In this document: positions 20,312 to 32,025 of the stretch, one piece after another
Layout of the letters: the number at the start of each line of letters is the position of its first letter
Position numbering within the stretch: the stretch's first letter is position 1
NCBI RefSeq assembly: GCF_900113225.1
Contig: NZ_FOZE01000001.1
Coordinates: 1,116,001-1,180,000, forward strand
DNA from: Mitsuaria sp. PDC51
GTDB lineage: Bacteria; Pseudomonadota; Gammaproteobacteria; Burkholderiales; Burkholderiaceae_C
Direction: 5' to 3'
Length of the DNA stretch: 64,000 bases
The notes under the pieces: generated by a model
The model's input: the letters and a program-made list of their open reading frames with translations, nothing else
The model's database searches: none
Told to the model about the DNA's origin: nothing
Made by a program: the position numbers and the translations under genes

Positions 20312-20948
20312 ACGTCCGACGCAGCTCGGCCTCGAGTGGGCCGGCGAGGGCCTGCTGTGCGGCGTCGACGAGGCGGGGCGGGGCCCGCTGGCCGGACCGG
20401 TGGTCGCGGCGGCGGTGATCCTCGACGACCAGAGTCCGATCAAGGGCTTGAACGACTCGAAGGTGCTGAGCGAGAAGAAGCGCGAGCAGCTCTTCGACGA
20501 GATCCGTGCCAAGGCGCTGTGCTTCTGCATCGCGGAGGCGACGGTTGAGGAGATCGACCGCATCAACATCCTGCAGGCGACGATGCTGGCGATGCGCCGC
20601 GCGGTCGAGGGCCTGCGGCTGAAGCCCGGGCGCGTCCAGGTGGACGGCAACCGGCTGCCGGTGCTGCGCATCCCGGCCGAGGCGATCGTCCGGGGCGATG
20701 CGCTGGTGCCGGCGATCTCGGCGGCGTCCATCCTGGCCAAGGTGCACCGCGACCGCTTCTGCCTGCAGATGCATGAGCAGCATCCGCAGTACGGCTTCGA
20801 CAGCCACAAGGGCTACGGCACGCGCGAGCACCTCGAGGCGCTGCGCGTGCATGGCGCGACGGTCTGGCATCGGCAGAGCTTTGCGCCGGTGCGGTCGCTC
20901 GACCTGAGCGACATGCGCCTGGCGGTCGACGCCGCGGCGCTGGACTGA
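20283..20948 (+). CDS. rnhB: Ribonuclease HII
   Basis: The RNase HII motif [20 protein letters not shown] supplies the catalytic Asp-Glu pair, and [14 protein letters not shown] and the [11 protein letters not shown] segment are typical. It removes single ribonucleotides and RNA from RNA-DNA hybrids. The start at ATG 20283 gives 221 residues and a 29-bp overlap with lpxB; a start slightly downstream near the DEAGRG motif would avoid it. The lpxB-rnhB pairing is conserved. Confidence 0.93.
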   Translation: MRSRKSSAPERPTQLGLEWAGEGLLCGVDEAGRGPLAGPVVAAAVILDDQSPIKGLNDSKVLSEKKREQLFDEIRAKALCFCIAEATVEEIDRINILQATMLAMRRAVEGLRLKPGRVQVDGNRLPVLRIPAEAIVRGDALVPAISAASILAKVHRDRFCLQMHEQHPQYGFDSHKGYGTREHLEALRVHGATVWHRQSFAPVRSLDLSDMRLAVDAAALD

Positions 20949-21025
20949 GCGCATCCCGCCGCGCGAACGCTCCTCCCGGAGCGCGCGCGGCCCCGTTCGT
21001 TGGATCACTTTGAAGAAGGCGCCGC

Positions 21026-21799
21026 ATGAGCTGGCAGTCGATCACCGCCCGAGACAACCCCCACCTGCAGCGCCTGCGCAAGCTGGCGCAGGACGGCGGC
21101 GCCTACCGCAAGTTGGGCGGCGTGTGGCTGGAGGGCGATCACCTGGCGCGCGCCGCGGTGCAGCGCGGCGTGCGGCCGGCGCTGGCGCTGATCACCGACG
21201 TGGCGGCGGCCGACGAGGCGCTGCGCGCGCTGGCCGACGCGGCGCCGAAGGTGCTGGTCGTCTCGCCGGCGCTGTTCAAGACGGTGTCGGGGCTGGAGTC
21301 GCCGGCGCAGATCGGCTTCGAACTGGCGTTGCCGGCGCAGCCGCGCATCGATGCCGGGGCGGATTCCGTCGTGCTGGACCGGCTGCAGGACGCGGGCAAC
21401 GTCGGCACGATCCTGCGCAGCGCCGCGGCGCTCGGGTTCCGGCAAATGCTCGCGCTGAAGGGCACGGCGGCGCTGTGGTCGCCCAAGGTGCTGCGCGCGG
21501 GCATGGGCGCGCATTTCGGGCTGAGCTTGATCGAGGGGCTGGCTGTCGAGGACCTCGACGCGCTGAAGGTGCCGCTGCTGGCGACCAGCTCGCACGCCGA
21601 TGCGCTGCTGCATCAGGCCGAGCTGCCGAGCCCCTGCGCCTGGGTCATGGGCCACGAAGGGCAGGGCGTCGGCGAGGCGTTGATGCGGCGCTGCGCCCTG
21701 CGCGTCGGCATCCCACAGCCCGGCGGCGAGGAGTCGCTGAACGTCGCGAGCGCGGCGTCGATCTGTCTCTACGAATCCGCCAGGCGGCGGCTGGGCTGA
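21026..21799 (+). CDS. SpoU/TrmH-family RNA 2'-O-methyltransferase
   Basis: This 257-residue protein has the SPOUT knot signatures VLDRLQDAGNVGTILRSAAALG, VMGHEGQGV and IPQPGGEESLNVASAASICLYE, with an N-terminal substrate-binding domain (NPHLQRLRKLAQD). Such enzymes use S-adenosylmethionine to methylate the ribose 2'-hydroxyl of tRNA or 23S rRNA. The target nucleotide cannot be read from the sequence. It lies 77 bp after rnhB and converges on the transporter gene. Confidence 0.9.
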   Translation: MSWQSITARDNPHLQRLRKLAQDGGAYRKLGGVWLEGDHLARAAVQRGVRPALALITDVAAADEALRALADAAPKVLVVSPALFKTVSGLESPAQIGFELALPAQPRIDAGADSVVLDRLQDAGNVGTILRSAAALGFRQMLALKGTAALWSPKVLRAGMGAHFGLSLIEGLAVEDLDALKVPLLATSSHADALLHQAELPSPCAWVMGHEGQGVGEALMRRCALRVGIPQPGGEESLNVASAASICLYESARRRLG

Positions 21800-21830
21800 A
21801 GGTCCGCGTGAGGCGAGGGCCGGAGGGTGG

Positions 21831-22724
21831 TCAACGCGCCACCGCCAGCGCCGCCACGCCAAGCGCGATGAGCGCCGCCCCGGCGATGCGCCAGCCACGT
21901 TCGCCCTCGCCGAGCAATTGCCCGCCGATCAGCGCGGCGAACAGCATCGACAGCTCCCGCGCCGGCGCCACGCGCGACAAGGGCGCCAGCTTCATCGCGT
22001 AGAGCACCAGGATGTAGGCCGCCGGTGAGCCGATGGCTACCACCAGCGCATGCTTCCACTGCCGGCGCAGCGCCGGCAGGAATCCCGCCCGATCGCGCAG
22101 CACCGCCGGCAGGCTGACCGGCACGCGCAGCAGGTTGCAGAAGTAGTCGTAAAGGATGGGCGACAGCGCCAGGACCTTCACCGCGTAGCCGTCGATCACG
22201 CTGTAGGCGGCGATGGTCGCGCCGGTCAGCGCTCCCCACGCGATGCCCAACTTGCGTCTGCGCTGTCGCTCAGGATCGGCGCTCGCCGCGTCCTTGGCGA
22301 AGAAGGCAGGCCCCGCCGCCATCAGCAGGATGCCGCCGACCACGCCCGCCAGGCCCAGCGCGCCGCCCAGCCCCAGGTGCTCGCCCAGCAGCAGCACGGC
22401 CACGAGCGAGGACAGCAGCGGTCCGCTGCCGCGCGCGACCGGATAGACCACCGTCATGTCCGCCGCGCGATAACCGGCGAGCAGCGCGTTGAAGTAGGCC
22501 AGGTGAACGACGGCGCTCGCGGCCGTGGCGGTCCACGCCTGCCAGCCCCAACTGGGCAACTCGTCGAGCCCGACCACGAAGACGGCCGGCAGCCACAGCA
22601 GGCTGACGCCAAGCGCCGTCATGCAGGCGAAGTGATGGTTGCCCTGCGCCTTCTTCGCGGCGAAGTTCCACAGCGCGTGGATCAGCGCCGCCGCGACGAC
22701 CAGGGCCAGCGCGGAAGCCGGCAT
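21831..22724 (-). CDS. EamA/DMT-superfamily transporter
   Basis: This 297-residue, strongly hydrophobic protein has about ten predicted membrane helices in two EamA-type halves. The start is MPASALALVVAAALIHALWN, and VYPVARGSGPLLSSLVAVLLLGE is the typical helix pair at the end of repeat one. Members export or import small metabolites such as amino acids or nucleotide sugars; the substrate here is unknown. It lies 15 bp downstream of ppsR on the same strand. Confidence 0.8.
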   Translation of the reverse strand: MPASALALVVAAALIHALWNFAAKKAQGNHHFACMTALGVSLLWLPAVFVVGLDELPSWGWQAWTATAASAVVHLAYFNALLAGYRAADMTVVYPVARGSGPLLSSLVAVLLLGEHLGLGGALGLAGVVGGILLMAAGPAFFAKDAASADPERQRRRKLGIAWGALTGATIAAYSVIDGYAVKVLALSPILYDYFCNLLRVPVSLPAVLRDRAGFLPALRRQWKHALVVAIGSPAAYILVLYAMKLAPLSRVAPARELSMLFAALIGGQLLGEGERGWRIAGAALIALGVAALAVAR

Positions 22725-22739
22725 CCGTCGTCGCCGGGC

Positions 22740-23561
22740 TCAATACATCAGCCGGTCCGGGCGGATGTCGCGAAGGATCGTCGTCGCGATCTCCTCGATC
22801 GACTTGTGCGTCGACGACAGCCAGTTGATGCCGGCCTTCTTCATCATCGTCTCCGCCTCGCGGACCTCGTAATGGCAGTTCATCAGGTCGGCGTACTTGC
22901 TGCCCGGGCGGCGCTCGTTGCGCACCTGCGCCAGGCGCTCCGGATCGATCGTCAGGCCGAAACACTTCTTCTTGTGGGGCACCAGCAGCGAAGGCAGATG
23001 ACCGCGCTCGAAGTCCTCGGGGATCAGCGGGTAGTTGGCCGCCTTGATGCCGTGCTGCATCGCCAGGTACAGCGAGGTGGGCGTCTTGCCGCAGCGGCTC
23101 ACGCCGACCAGGATCACGTCCGCCGAATCGAGGTTGCGCGCGGACTGGCCATCGTCATGCGCCAGCGAGAAGTTGATCGCCTCGATCCGGTCGTGGTACT
23201 CCTGGCTCTTGGCGACGTCGGAGAAACGCCCGACGCGGTGGCTGGACTTGATGCGGAATTCATCCTCCAGCGGCGCGATGAAGGTCCCGAACATGTCCAT
23301 CACCAGGCCCTTGCACTCCTGGCGCACCACGTTGAGCACCTCGCGGTTCACCAGCGTGGCGAAGACGATGGGCCGCACGCCTTCGCGCTCGCCGGTCTCG
23401 TTGATCTCCTGCACCAGCTGGTGTGCCTTCTCGCCGCTGTCGATGAACGGGCGCCGCACATGGCGGGCCTTGACCGAGAACTGCGCCAGGATGGAGTTAC
23501 CGAAGGTTTCGGCGGTGATGCCGGTGCCATCCGAGACGAAGTAGACGGTGTGCTGGGTCAT
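22740..23561 (-). CDS. ppsR: PEP synthase regulatory protein (bifunctional kinase/phosphorylase, DUF299)
   Basis: This 273-residue protein has the DUF299 N-terminus TVYFVSDGTGITAETFGNSI and the P-loop-like GVSRCGKTPTSLYLAMQHG. PSRP proteins inactivate PEP synthase by ADP-dependent phosphorylation of an active-site Thr and reactivate it by Pi-dependent dephosphorylation. The divergent neighbour is ppsA, its target, so regulator and enzyme share one intergenic region. Confidence 0.95.
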   Translation of the reverse strand: MTQHTVYFVSDGTGITAETFGNSILAQFSVKARHVRRPFIDSGEKAHQLVQEINETGEREGVRPIVFATLVNREVLNVVRQECKGLVMDMFGTFIAPLEDEFRIKSSHRVGRFSDVAKSQEYHDRIEAINFSLAHDDGQSARNLDSADVILVGVSRCGKTPTSLYLAMQHGIKAANYPLIPEDFERGHLPSLLVPHKKKCFGLTIDPERLAQVRNERRPGSKYADLMNCHYEVREAETMMKKAGINWLSSTHKSIEEIATTILRDIRPDRLMY

Positions 23562-23872
23562 GTCAGGCCTTTGAAACCGGTCGGGGAGCCTTCGCGGAAG
23601 CGGGCACGCCGCGTGCCGAAGCGAGAAGTTTCGCCGGTGGATCTCACCGGCCCGGCCCCGAACGAGGGCTTACATCATAGATCGGCCTCCCACTAGAATC
23701 GCCCGCAACTTGCCCCTGCCCACCGCATGAACGCCACGCCGCGACGCCCACAAGAATCGACAAGACCTGTCGTGCGCCGTGCCATGCCCGTCTCCCTCGA
23801 AGCCGCCGGCCGCGCCGGCCCGCTCGGGAGCGCGCGGGGAGCCCCGGTTTCTCAACATCACGGAGTTTTCCC
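23562..23872. promoter_or_regulatory. Divergent ppsR/ppsA intergenic region
   Basis: This 311-bp gap has no gene. A candidate ppsA promoter is TTACAT (23670-23675) and TAGAAT (23694-23699) with an 18-bp spacer, leaving a leader of about 170 bases. No operator or riboswitch was recognised. ORFs reading through it lack family features. Confidence 0.45.
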
Positions 23873-26284
<2,412 letters not shown>

Positions 26285-26302
26285 CCCCACCGCACCCCAC
26301 CC

Positions 26303-26324
26303 ACGGCCCGCAAGGGCCGTTTTT
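26303..26324 (+). terminator. Rho-independent terminator of ppsA
   Basis: ACGGCCC / GGGCCGT with a short GCAA loop is followed by TTTTT, 19 bases after the ppsA stop. Confidence 0.85.
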
Positions 26325-26508
26325 CATGGCAGTCCCCACTCCCAATCCGTGGCAGGACGACAGTGATGGGGGACGGCAGGTCGCGGGGTTTTGGCGCTCG
26401 CCGCCAAGGCCCCGCGACCTGGCGGCCAGCGCGCCGCCCGACGCAGTGAAGCAAGACCGGGGAAGTTGTGGATGTGTCTCCCCGCCAAGCCGGCGATGAT
26501 CCCCACCC

Positions 26509-28587
26509 ATGTCCACGCCCCCGTCCGATGCCGCGTTCCGCCGCCGGCTCCACCGCAACTACGGTGCCTACACGATCGGCTTCGTGCTGCTTGTTGGCGC
26601 GCTGGGCGTGCTGGAGCGGATGGGCATGCCCAAGCAGTGGCTGGGTTTTTCCTTCCTGCTGCTGACGGTGCTGGTCTACGCCGGCATTGGCGTCTTCAGC
26701 CGCACCACTGACCCGGTCGAGTATTACGTTGCCGGCCGGCGCGTCCCGGCGTTTTACAACGGCATGGCCGCGGGCGCCGACTGGATGAGTGCGGCGAGTT
26801 TCCTCGGCATGGCGGGCAGCCTGTACCTGGCGGGTTACGGCGGCCTGGCCTTCGTCCTGGGATGGACCGGCGGCTTCTGCCTGGTCGCGCTGCTGCTGGC
26901 GCCGTACCTGCGCCGTTTCGGCGGCTTCACCGTGCCGGACTTCCTCGCCGCCCGCTTCGAGAGTCGCGGGCTGCGCGTGATGGGCGCGGCGGCGGCGGTG
27001 CTGGTGTCGTTCATCTACCTGGTCGCGCAGATCTACGCGATCGGCCTGATCACCACCCGGCTGACGGGCCTGACCTTCGAGATCGGCCTGTTCGTCGGCC
27101 TGGGCGGCGTGCTGGTGTGCTCCTTCCTCGGCGGCATGCGGGCCGTGACCTGGACCCAGGTGGCGCAGTACATCATCATGATCCTGGCCTACGTGGTGCC
27201 GGTGATGTGGTTGTCGACGCAGCAGACCGGCTTCCCGCTGCCGCAGTTCACCGCGGGCGGCGAGGTCCGCGAGATCACCGCGCGCGAGCAGCAACTGCTG
27301 CACGATCCGAAGGAGCTGCAGGTCAGAGGCCTGCACGAGCAGCGCGCGAAGGACTTCCAGCAGCTGATCGCCGGCCTGCCGCAGTCGCTCGACGCCGAGC
27401 GCCAGCGTGTCTCCCAGGTGATCGCCCGGCTGAAGGCCGAGGATGCGCCGCTGGCGCAGATCCAGGCGGCGGAGAAAGTCCGTGCCGCGCTGCCGCGCAC
27501 CGAGGCGGAAGCCCGAGAGCTGTGGCAGCGCGCCGTGGTCGCCAACCACCAGCGGGCCGAGCCGCTGGCCGGCATGCCGCCGCATGCGAGGCCCTTCGCC
27601 GGCGATCCCGACGGCACGCCGGCGGAGCAGGAGGCCTACTCGCTGTCGCGGCGCAACTTCCTGGCGCTGGTGCTGGTGCTGATGGTCGGCACCGCCGGCC
27701 TGCCGCACATCCTGACCCGCTACTACACGGTGCCCACGGTGGCGGAGGCCCGCACCTCGGTGGCCTGGACGCTGTTCTTCATCGCGCTGCTCTACCTGTT
27801 CGCGCCGGCGCTGGCGGTGATGCTCAAGCACGAGGTGCTGCATCAGCTCGTGGGGACGCCGATCGCCGAGCTGCCGGGCTGGATGAAGCAATGGATGCGG
27901 GTCGATCCCGGCCTGCTGAGCATCCAGGACATCAACCAGGACGGGATCCTGCAGCTCGGCGAGCTGAAACTGGGCGGCGACGTCGTCATGCTGATGACGC
28001 CCGAGCTGGCCGGGCTGCCGCATGTGCTGGCCGCGATGGTGGCGGCCGGCGCGCTGGCCGCGGCGCTGTCGACAGCGGACGGGCTGCTGCTGACGATCTC
28101 CAGTGCGCTGTCCCACGACGTCTACTACCGGGTCATGAATCCGCGCGCATCGATGACGCAGCGGGTGACCATCTCGAAGGCGCTGCTGCTGGCCACCGCG
28201 CTGACGGCCGCGGCGGTGGCCGCGCAGAAGCCGGCGGACATTTTGCTGCTGGTGTCGGCGGCGTTCTCCTTGTCGGGTTCGACGCTGGTGCCGGTGCTGG
28301 TCGCGGGCATCTTCTGGAAACGGGCCAACAAGCAGGGCGCCGCCGCCGGCATGCTGGTCGGGCTGGGGGTGACGCTGTATTACATGGTCGGCGCGCATGC
28401 CGGCCTGCGCCAGGCGCTGGGCCTGGGCGGCGAGCCGCAGCTCTGGTGGGGCATCCAGCCGATGGCCGCGGCGCTGTTCGGCCTGCCGGCGGGCGTGGCG
28501 GCGCTGGTGGCGGTCAGTCTGCTGACCCCGCCGCCCTCGTCGACGGCCCGGGCGCTGCAGGGGCGGGTGACGGGTGCCGCGCCCTGA
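26509..28587 (+). CDS. Sodium:solute symporter (SSS family, long variant) with EF-hand-like loop
   Basis: This 692-residue membrane protein has the SSS core: EYYVAGRRVPAFYNGMAAGADWMSA near the N-terminus and an LSTADGLLLTISSALSHDVYY segment late. It resembles the VC_2705-type cation/acetate symporter subfamily. A hydrophilic, partly helical insert spans about residues 254-377. Between two late helices residues 474-485 read DINQDGILQLGE, which fits a 12-residue EF-hand calcium loop (D-x-N-x-D-G and Glu at position 12). The usual small DUF4212 partner subunit is not adjacent. The substrate is inferred to be a monocarboxylate only by family. Confidence 0.85.
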   Translation: MSTPPSDAAFRRRLHRNYGAYTIGFVLLVGALGVLERMGMPKQWLGFSFLLLTVLVYAGIGVFSRTTDPVEYYVAGRRVPAFYNGMAAGADWMSAASFLGMAGSLYLAGYGGLAFVLGWTGGFCLVALLLAPYLRRFGGFTVPDFLAARFESRGLRVMGAAAAVLVSFIYLVAQIYAIGLITTRLTGLTFEIGLFVGLGGVLVCSFLGGMRAVTWTQVAQYIIMILAYVVPVMWLSTQQTGFPLPQFTAGGEVREITAREQQLLHDPKELQVRGLHEQRAKDFQQLIAGLPQSLDAERQRVSQVIARLKAEDAPLAQIQAAEKVRAALPRTEAEARELWQRAVVANHQRAEPLAGMPPHARPFAGDPDGTPAEQEAYSLSRRNFLALVLVLMVGTAGLPHILTRYYTVPTVAEARTSVAWTLFFIALLYLFAPALAVMLKHEVLHQLVGTPIAELPGWMKQWMRVDPGLLSIQDINQDGILQLGELKLGGDVVMLMTPELAGLPHVLAAMVAAGALAAALSTADGLLLTISSALSHDVYYRVMNPRASMTQRVTISKALLLATALTAAAVAAQKPADILLLVSAAFSLSGSTLVPVLVAGIFWKRANKQGAAAGMLVGLGVTLYYMVGAHAGLRQALGLGGEPQLWWGIQPMAAALFGLPAGVAALVAVSLLTPPPSSTARALQGRVTGAAP

Positions 28588-28636
28588 ATCCGCCGCGTCC
28601 GCAGCCCGGCGCTGGACGGCGACCCCCGGGCTCGAC

Positions 28637-28642
28637 TAGAAT
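28637..28642 (+). promoter_or_regulatory. Candidate -10 element for rpsF operon
   Basis: TAGAAT in a CTAGAAT context lies 114 bases upstream of rpsF. No convincing -35 was identified. Confidence 0.4.
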
Positions 28643-28705
28643 CCGCGATTCCCTTGCCGGGCCCAGGAGTTGACGCTGGGGTCCGGCTTTCAGGCCAAGG
28701 GCAGG

Positions 28706-28719
28706 GCATCTTCGGATGC
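28706..28719 (+). promoter_or_regulatory. UUCG-loop hairpin in rpsF leader, possible S6:S18 site
   Basis: GCATC-TTCG-GATGC forms a stem with a stable UUCG tetraloop 37 bases before rpsF, followed by CGG. The S6:S18 complex is known to repress rpsF operons through a leader hairpin with a CCG element. This is only a positional candidate. Confidence 0.3.
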
Positions 28720-28756
28720 CGGTGCCGGCGGTCGTTGAAACCCATAAGGAGTTCAC

Positions 28757-29119
28757 ATGCGTCACTATGAGATCGTTCTGCTGATCCATCCGGATCAAAG
28801 CGAACAAGTTCCGGCGATGCTGGAGCGCTACAAGGGCCTGGTCACCAACGGTGGTGGCAAGGTGCATCGCGTGGAAGACTGGGGCCGCCGTCAGCTGGCC
28901 TACATGATCCAGAAGCTGGCCAAGGCGCATTACCTGTGCCTGAACATCGAGTGCAGCAAGGAAGTCCTGGCTGAAATCGAAACCGGCTTCCGCTTCAACG
29001 ACGCCGTGCTGCGTCACCTGACCGTCGTCAAGGACAAGGCCGAGACGAACCCGTCGGTGATGATGAAGGCCGTCGAGCGCGAAGAAGCCCGCAAGGCTCC
29101 GCAAGAAGCGTCCGCCTGA
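28757..29119 (+). CDS. rpsF: 30S ribosomal protein S6
   Basis: This 120-residue protein begins [22 protein letters not shown], a textbook S6 start, and has [23 protein letters not shown]6 pairs with S18 on the 30S platform. AAGGAG lies upstream of the ATG. It heads rpsF-priB-rpsR-rplI. Confidence 0.98.
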   Translation: MRHYEIVLLIHPDQSEQVPAMLERYKGLVTNGGGKVHRVEDWGRRQLAYMIQKLAKAHYLCLNIECSKEVLAEIETGFRFNDAVLRHLTVVKDKAETNPSVMMKAVEREEARKAPQEASA

Positions 29120-29176
29120 GCTGACAGGCGCGACTCCCTGACGTTCTCGTAATCCTGCCCGCCGATCCGCGCACGC

Positions 29177-29461
29177 ATGAACCGACTGGTGCTGCAGGCG
29201 CAGATCCTCGAGAAAGCGGCTCTCCGATACACCCCCGCCGGGCTCCCCGCCCTGGACCTGATGCTCAAGCATGAGTCCATGGCCGACGAAGCCGGCGCTC
29301 CGCGCAAGATCGCGCTGGAGATCAAGGCGGTGGCCATCGGCGAGATCGTGAAGCGGGTGCAGGCGCTGGACCTGGCGGAGAAGACGGTGTTCACCGGCTT
29401 CCTCTCGGCCCAGCGGCAAGGTCGGGGCACGGTGTTTCACATCACCGGCCTGGACGCCTGA
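29177..29461 (+). CDS. priB: Primosomal replication protein N (PriB)
   Basis: This 94-residue single OB-fold protein (MNRLVLQAQILEKAALRYTP at the start, FTGFLSAQRQGRGTVFHIT at the end) lies between rpsF and rpsR, the conserved position of priB in beta- and gammaproteobacteria. PriB binds single-stranded DNA and stimulates PriA at stalled forks. Confidence 0.92.
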   Translation: MNRLVLQAQILEKAALRYTPAGLPALDLMLKHESMADEAGAPRKIALEIKAVAIGEIVKRVQALDLAEKTVFTGFLSAQRQGRGTVFHITGLDA

Positions 29462-29525
29462 CAAGGATTGAAGAGAGCGGCACGTCGCGCGATTCGTTTA
29501 CATCTGGATAGATCAAGAGGTCACT

Positions 29526-29816
29526 ATGCCCCCGCCACGTGGTAAAGGTCGGTTCTCCAAGGACCGCAAGCCCAAGCGCAACCAACAATCGCTGCTGTTC
29601 CGGCGCAAGCGTTTCTGCCGCTTCACCGTCGCCGGTGTCGAGCAGATCGACTACAAGGACGTCGACGTCCTGCGCGACTTCATCAGCGAAAACGGCAAGA
29701 TCGTTCCCGCTCGCCTGACCGGCACGCGCGCGTTCTTCCAGCGTCAGCTGTCGGTGTGCATCAAGCGCGCCCGCTACCTGGCCCTGCTGCCCTACAGCGA
29801 CCAGCACAAGGTCTAA
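29526..29816 (+). CDS. rpsR: 30S ribosomal protein S18
   Basis: This 96-residue basic protein contains the S18 core [20 protein letters not shown] and [21 protein letters not shown]. It forms the S6:S18 heterodimer. It lies 12 bp before rplI. Confidence 0.98.
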   Translation: MPPPRGKGRFSKDRKPKRNQQSLLFRRKRFCRFTVAGVEQIDYKDVDVLRDFISENGKIVPARLTGTRAFFQRQLSVCIKRARYLALLPYSDQHKV

Positions 29817-29828
29817 GGAGTCCACCCC

Positions 29829-30281
29829 ATGCAAGTCATCCTGCTGGAAAAAGTGGCCAACCTGGGCAACCTCGGCGACGTCGTCAAGGTCAAGGACGGC
29901 TACGCCCGCAACTTCCTGATCCCGACCCGTCAAGCGCGCCGCGCCACGGAAGCCGCGATCAAGGAATTCGAAGCCAAGCGCGCCGAACTGGAAAAGGTCG
30001 CCGCCGAGAAGCTGGCCGCCGCGCAAGCCCTGGGCGAGAAGATCGCCGGCACCACCGTCACCATCTCGCAGAAGGCCGGCGTTGACGGTCGTCTGTTCGG
30101 TTCGGTGACCAACGCCGACATCGCCGAAGCGCTGACCAAGGCCGGCACGGCCATCGTCAAGTCGCAGGTGCGCCTGCCCAACGGTCCGCTGAAGACCGTC
30201 GGCGAGTTCCCCGTCTCCGTCGCTCCGCACACCGACGTGGTGGCGGAAGTGACCGTGAAGGTCGTCGCCGAAGTCGAGTAA
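29829..30281 (+). CDS. rplI: 50S ribosomal protein L9
   Basis: This 150-residue protein starts [20 protein letters not shown], the L9 N-domain that binds 23S rRNA, followed by the long connecting helix and a C-domain ([18 protein letters not shown]). It ends the rpsF operon; a terminator follows. Confidence 0.98.
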   Translation: MQVILLEKVANLGNLGDVVKVKDGYARNFLIPTRQARRATEAAIKEFEAKRAELEKVAAEKLAAAQALGEKIAGTTVTISQKAGVDGRLFGSVTNADIAEALTKAGTAIVKSQVRLPNGPLKTVGEFPVSVAPHTDVVAEVTVKVVAEVE

Positions 30282-30377
30282 TCGCTCGATACATCCGGCG
30301 GGCGCTCTGCGCGTCCACCGGACATTCCCCAGCTTTGCAGCGCCGCCAGGGGCTGCAACGATGGAGGAAGGCCCAAA

Positions 30378-30418
30378 GAAAGCCGACAGCTGCGAAGCCG
30401 TCGGCTTTCTGCTTTTTC
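30378..30418 (+). terminator. Intrinsic terminator after rplI
   Basis: GAAAGCCGAC (30378-30387) pairs with GTCGGCTTTC (30400-30409), and TGCTTTTT follows. It separates the ribosomal operon from dnaB. Confidence 0.8.
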
Positions 30419-30481
30419 GAGGCGGCGAAACCCACAGCCGGCCCACACGCTATCAATAGCTCATCCACAGGCTTGTCCACA

Positions 30482-31903
30482 ATGTCCGCGATCTTCACCA
30501 CGCCCGGGTCCGGTGCCAGCGACAGCGAAATCGCGCGATTGCGCGTGCCGCCGAACTCGGTGGAGGCCGAGCAGAGCGTGCTCGGCGGCCTGCTGATCGA
30601 CAACACCGCCTGGGACAAGGCGGCGGACACGCTCAGCGACACCGACTTCTACCGCTACGAGCACAAGCAGATCTACGCCGCGATCGGCAAGCTGGTGAAT
30701 GCCGGCAAGCCGGCGGACGTGGTGACCGTGTTCGAGGAGCTGACCTCGGTCGGCAAGGCCGAGGAGTGCGGCGGCCTGGCCTACCTGAATGCGTTGGCGC
30801 AGGGCGTGCCCAGTGCCGCCAACCTGCGCCGTTACGCCGAGATCGTTCGCGAGCGGGCGATCCTGCGCAAGCTGGTGGCCACCTCCGACGAGATCGCCAC
30901 CGCCGCCCTGAATCCCGCCGGCCGCGCGGTCAACGAGATCCTGGACGAGGCCGAAGGCAAGATCTTCCGCATCAACGAGGAAGGCTCGCGCGGCGGCACC
31001 GGTTTCCAGAGCATGGACCGGCTGATGGTCGAGCTGATGGACCGCGTCAACGAGCTGGCCGAGCAGGGCGCCGAGGACGTCACCGGCGTGCGCACCGGCT
31101 TCTACGACCTGGACCGCATGACGGCCGGCCTGCAGCGCGGCGACCTGATCATCCTGGCGGCGCGGCCGTCGATGGGCAAGACCGCGTTCGCGATCAACAT
31201 CGGCGAGGCGGTGGCCATCAACGAGGGCCTGCCGGTCATCATCTATTCGATGGAAATGGGCGCGGCGCAGCTGGCGCTGCGGATGGTCGGCTCGATCGGC
31301 CGCATCGACCAGAGCAACCTGCGCACCGGCCGCCTGAAGGACGATGAATGGGGCCGCCTGGCCGAGGCGGTCGACAAGCTCGGCAACGCGCCGATCTACA
31401 TCGACGAAAGCCCCGGCCTCTCGCCCAGCGAAGTGCGCGCCAGAGCGCGGCGCCAGGCGCGGATCTCGGGCCAGATCGGCCTGATCATCATCGACTACCT
31501 GCAGCTGATGAGCGGCAACGGCGGCGGTTCTGAGGAGAACCGCGCGACGGTGGTGGGCGAGATCTCGCGGGGCTTGAAGGCGCTGGCCAAGGAGCTGCGC
31601 TGCCCGGTGATCGCGCTGTCGCAGCTGAACCGCTCGGTGGAAACGCGGCCGGACAAGCGGCCGATGATGTCCGACCTGCGCGAGTCGGGCGCCATCGAGC
31701 AGGACGCGGACATCATCATGTTCATCTACCGCGACGAGTACTACACCAAGGACGAGTGCAAGGAGCCGGGCGTGGCGGAGATCATCATCGCCAAGCAGCG
31801 TAACGGCCCGGTGGGCACGGTGAAGCTGGCCTTCGCGCGGCAGAACACCAAGTTCGAGAACCTCGCGCCGGGCTACGTGAGCCCGGGAGGCGACGAGTAC
31901 TGA
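30482..31903 (+). CDS. dnaB: Replicative DNA helicase DnaB
   Basis: This 473-residue hexameric helicase has the DnaB N-domain (VPPNSVEAEQSVLGGLLIDN), a linker, and the RecA-like core with Walker A AARPSMGKTAFAINIGE and Walker B IIIDYLQLMSG. It also has the DLRESGAIEQDADIIMFIYRDE motif. It unwinds the replication fork. The ATG at 30482 (MSAIFTTPGSG) is chosen because upstream in-frame codons run through the rplI terminator. No intein is present. Confidence 0.97.
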   Translation: MSAIFTTPGSGASDSEIARLRVPPNSVEAEQSVLGGLLIDNTAWDKAADTLSDTDFYRYEHKQIYAAIGKLVNAGKPADVVTVFEELTSVGKAEECGGLAYLNALAQGVPSAANLRRYAEIVRERAILRKLVATSDEIATAALNPAGRAVNEILDEAEGKIFRINEEGSRGGTGFQSMDRLMVELMDRVNELAEQGAEDVTGVRTGFYDLDRMTAGLQRGDLIILAARPSMGKTAFAINIGEAVAINEGLPVIIYSMEMGAAQLALRMVGSIGRIDQSNLRTGRLKDDEWGRLAEAVDKLGNAPIYIDESPGLSPSEVRARARRQARISGQIGLIIIDYLQLMSGNGGGSEENRATVVGEISRGLKALAKELRCPVIALSQLNRSVETRPDKRPMMSDLRESGAIEQDADIIMFIYRDEYYTKDECKEPGVAEIIIAKQRNGPVGTVKLAFARQNTKFENLAPGYVSPGGDEY

Positions 31904-31929
31904 TCCGGGCAATGACACCCGTAAAGATG

Positions 31930-31970
31930 TGGTAAGACCAGATGAATATCGTTATTCTCTGGTAAGACCG
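31930..31970 (+). promoter_or_regulatory. Two GntR/FadR-type operator half-sites in tandem before the fucosidase gene
   Basis: TGGTAAGACCA (31930-31940) is a perfect TGGT-N3-ACCA palindrome, the operator form of FadR-subfamily GntR regulators. TGGTAAGACCG (31960-31970) repeats it with one mismatch exactly 30 bp later, about three helical turns. Both lie in the dnaB-fucosidase gap. No GntR gene is in the window. Confidence 0.6.
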
Positions 31971-32025
31971 GATGCGCAGCTCCTTGCCAGCCAGTCTTGG
32001 AACCCCCACATCCACTGGAGTCCCT

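Noticed and set aside
18230-20809. Long minus-strand frame across fabZ-lpxA-lpxB-rnhB
   Set aside because: Same high-GC shadow effect; opposite genes are certain.
20968-20983. Small CGCTCC/GGAGCG hairpin after rnhB as a terminator
   Set aside because: The stem is short and there is no T-run.
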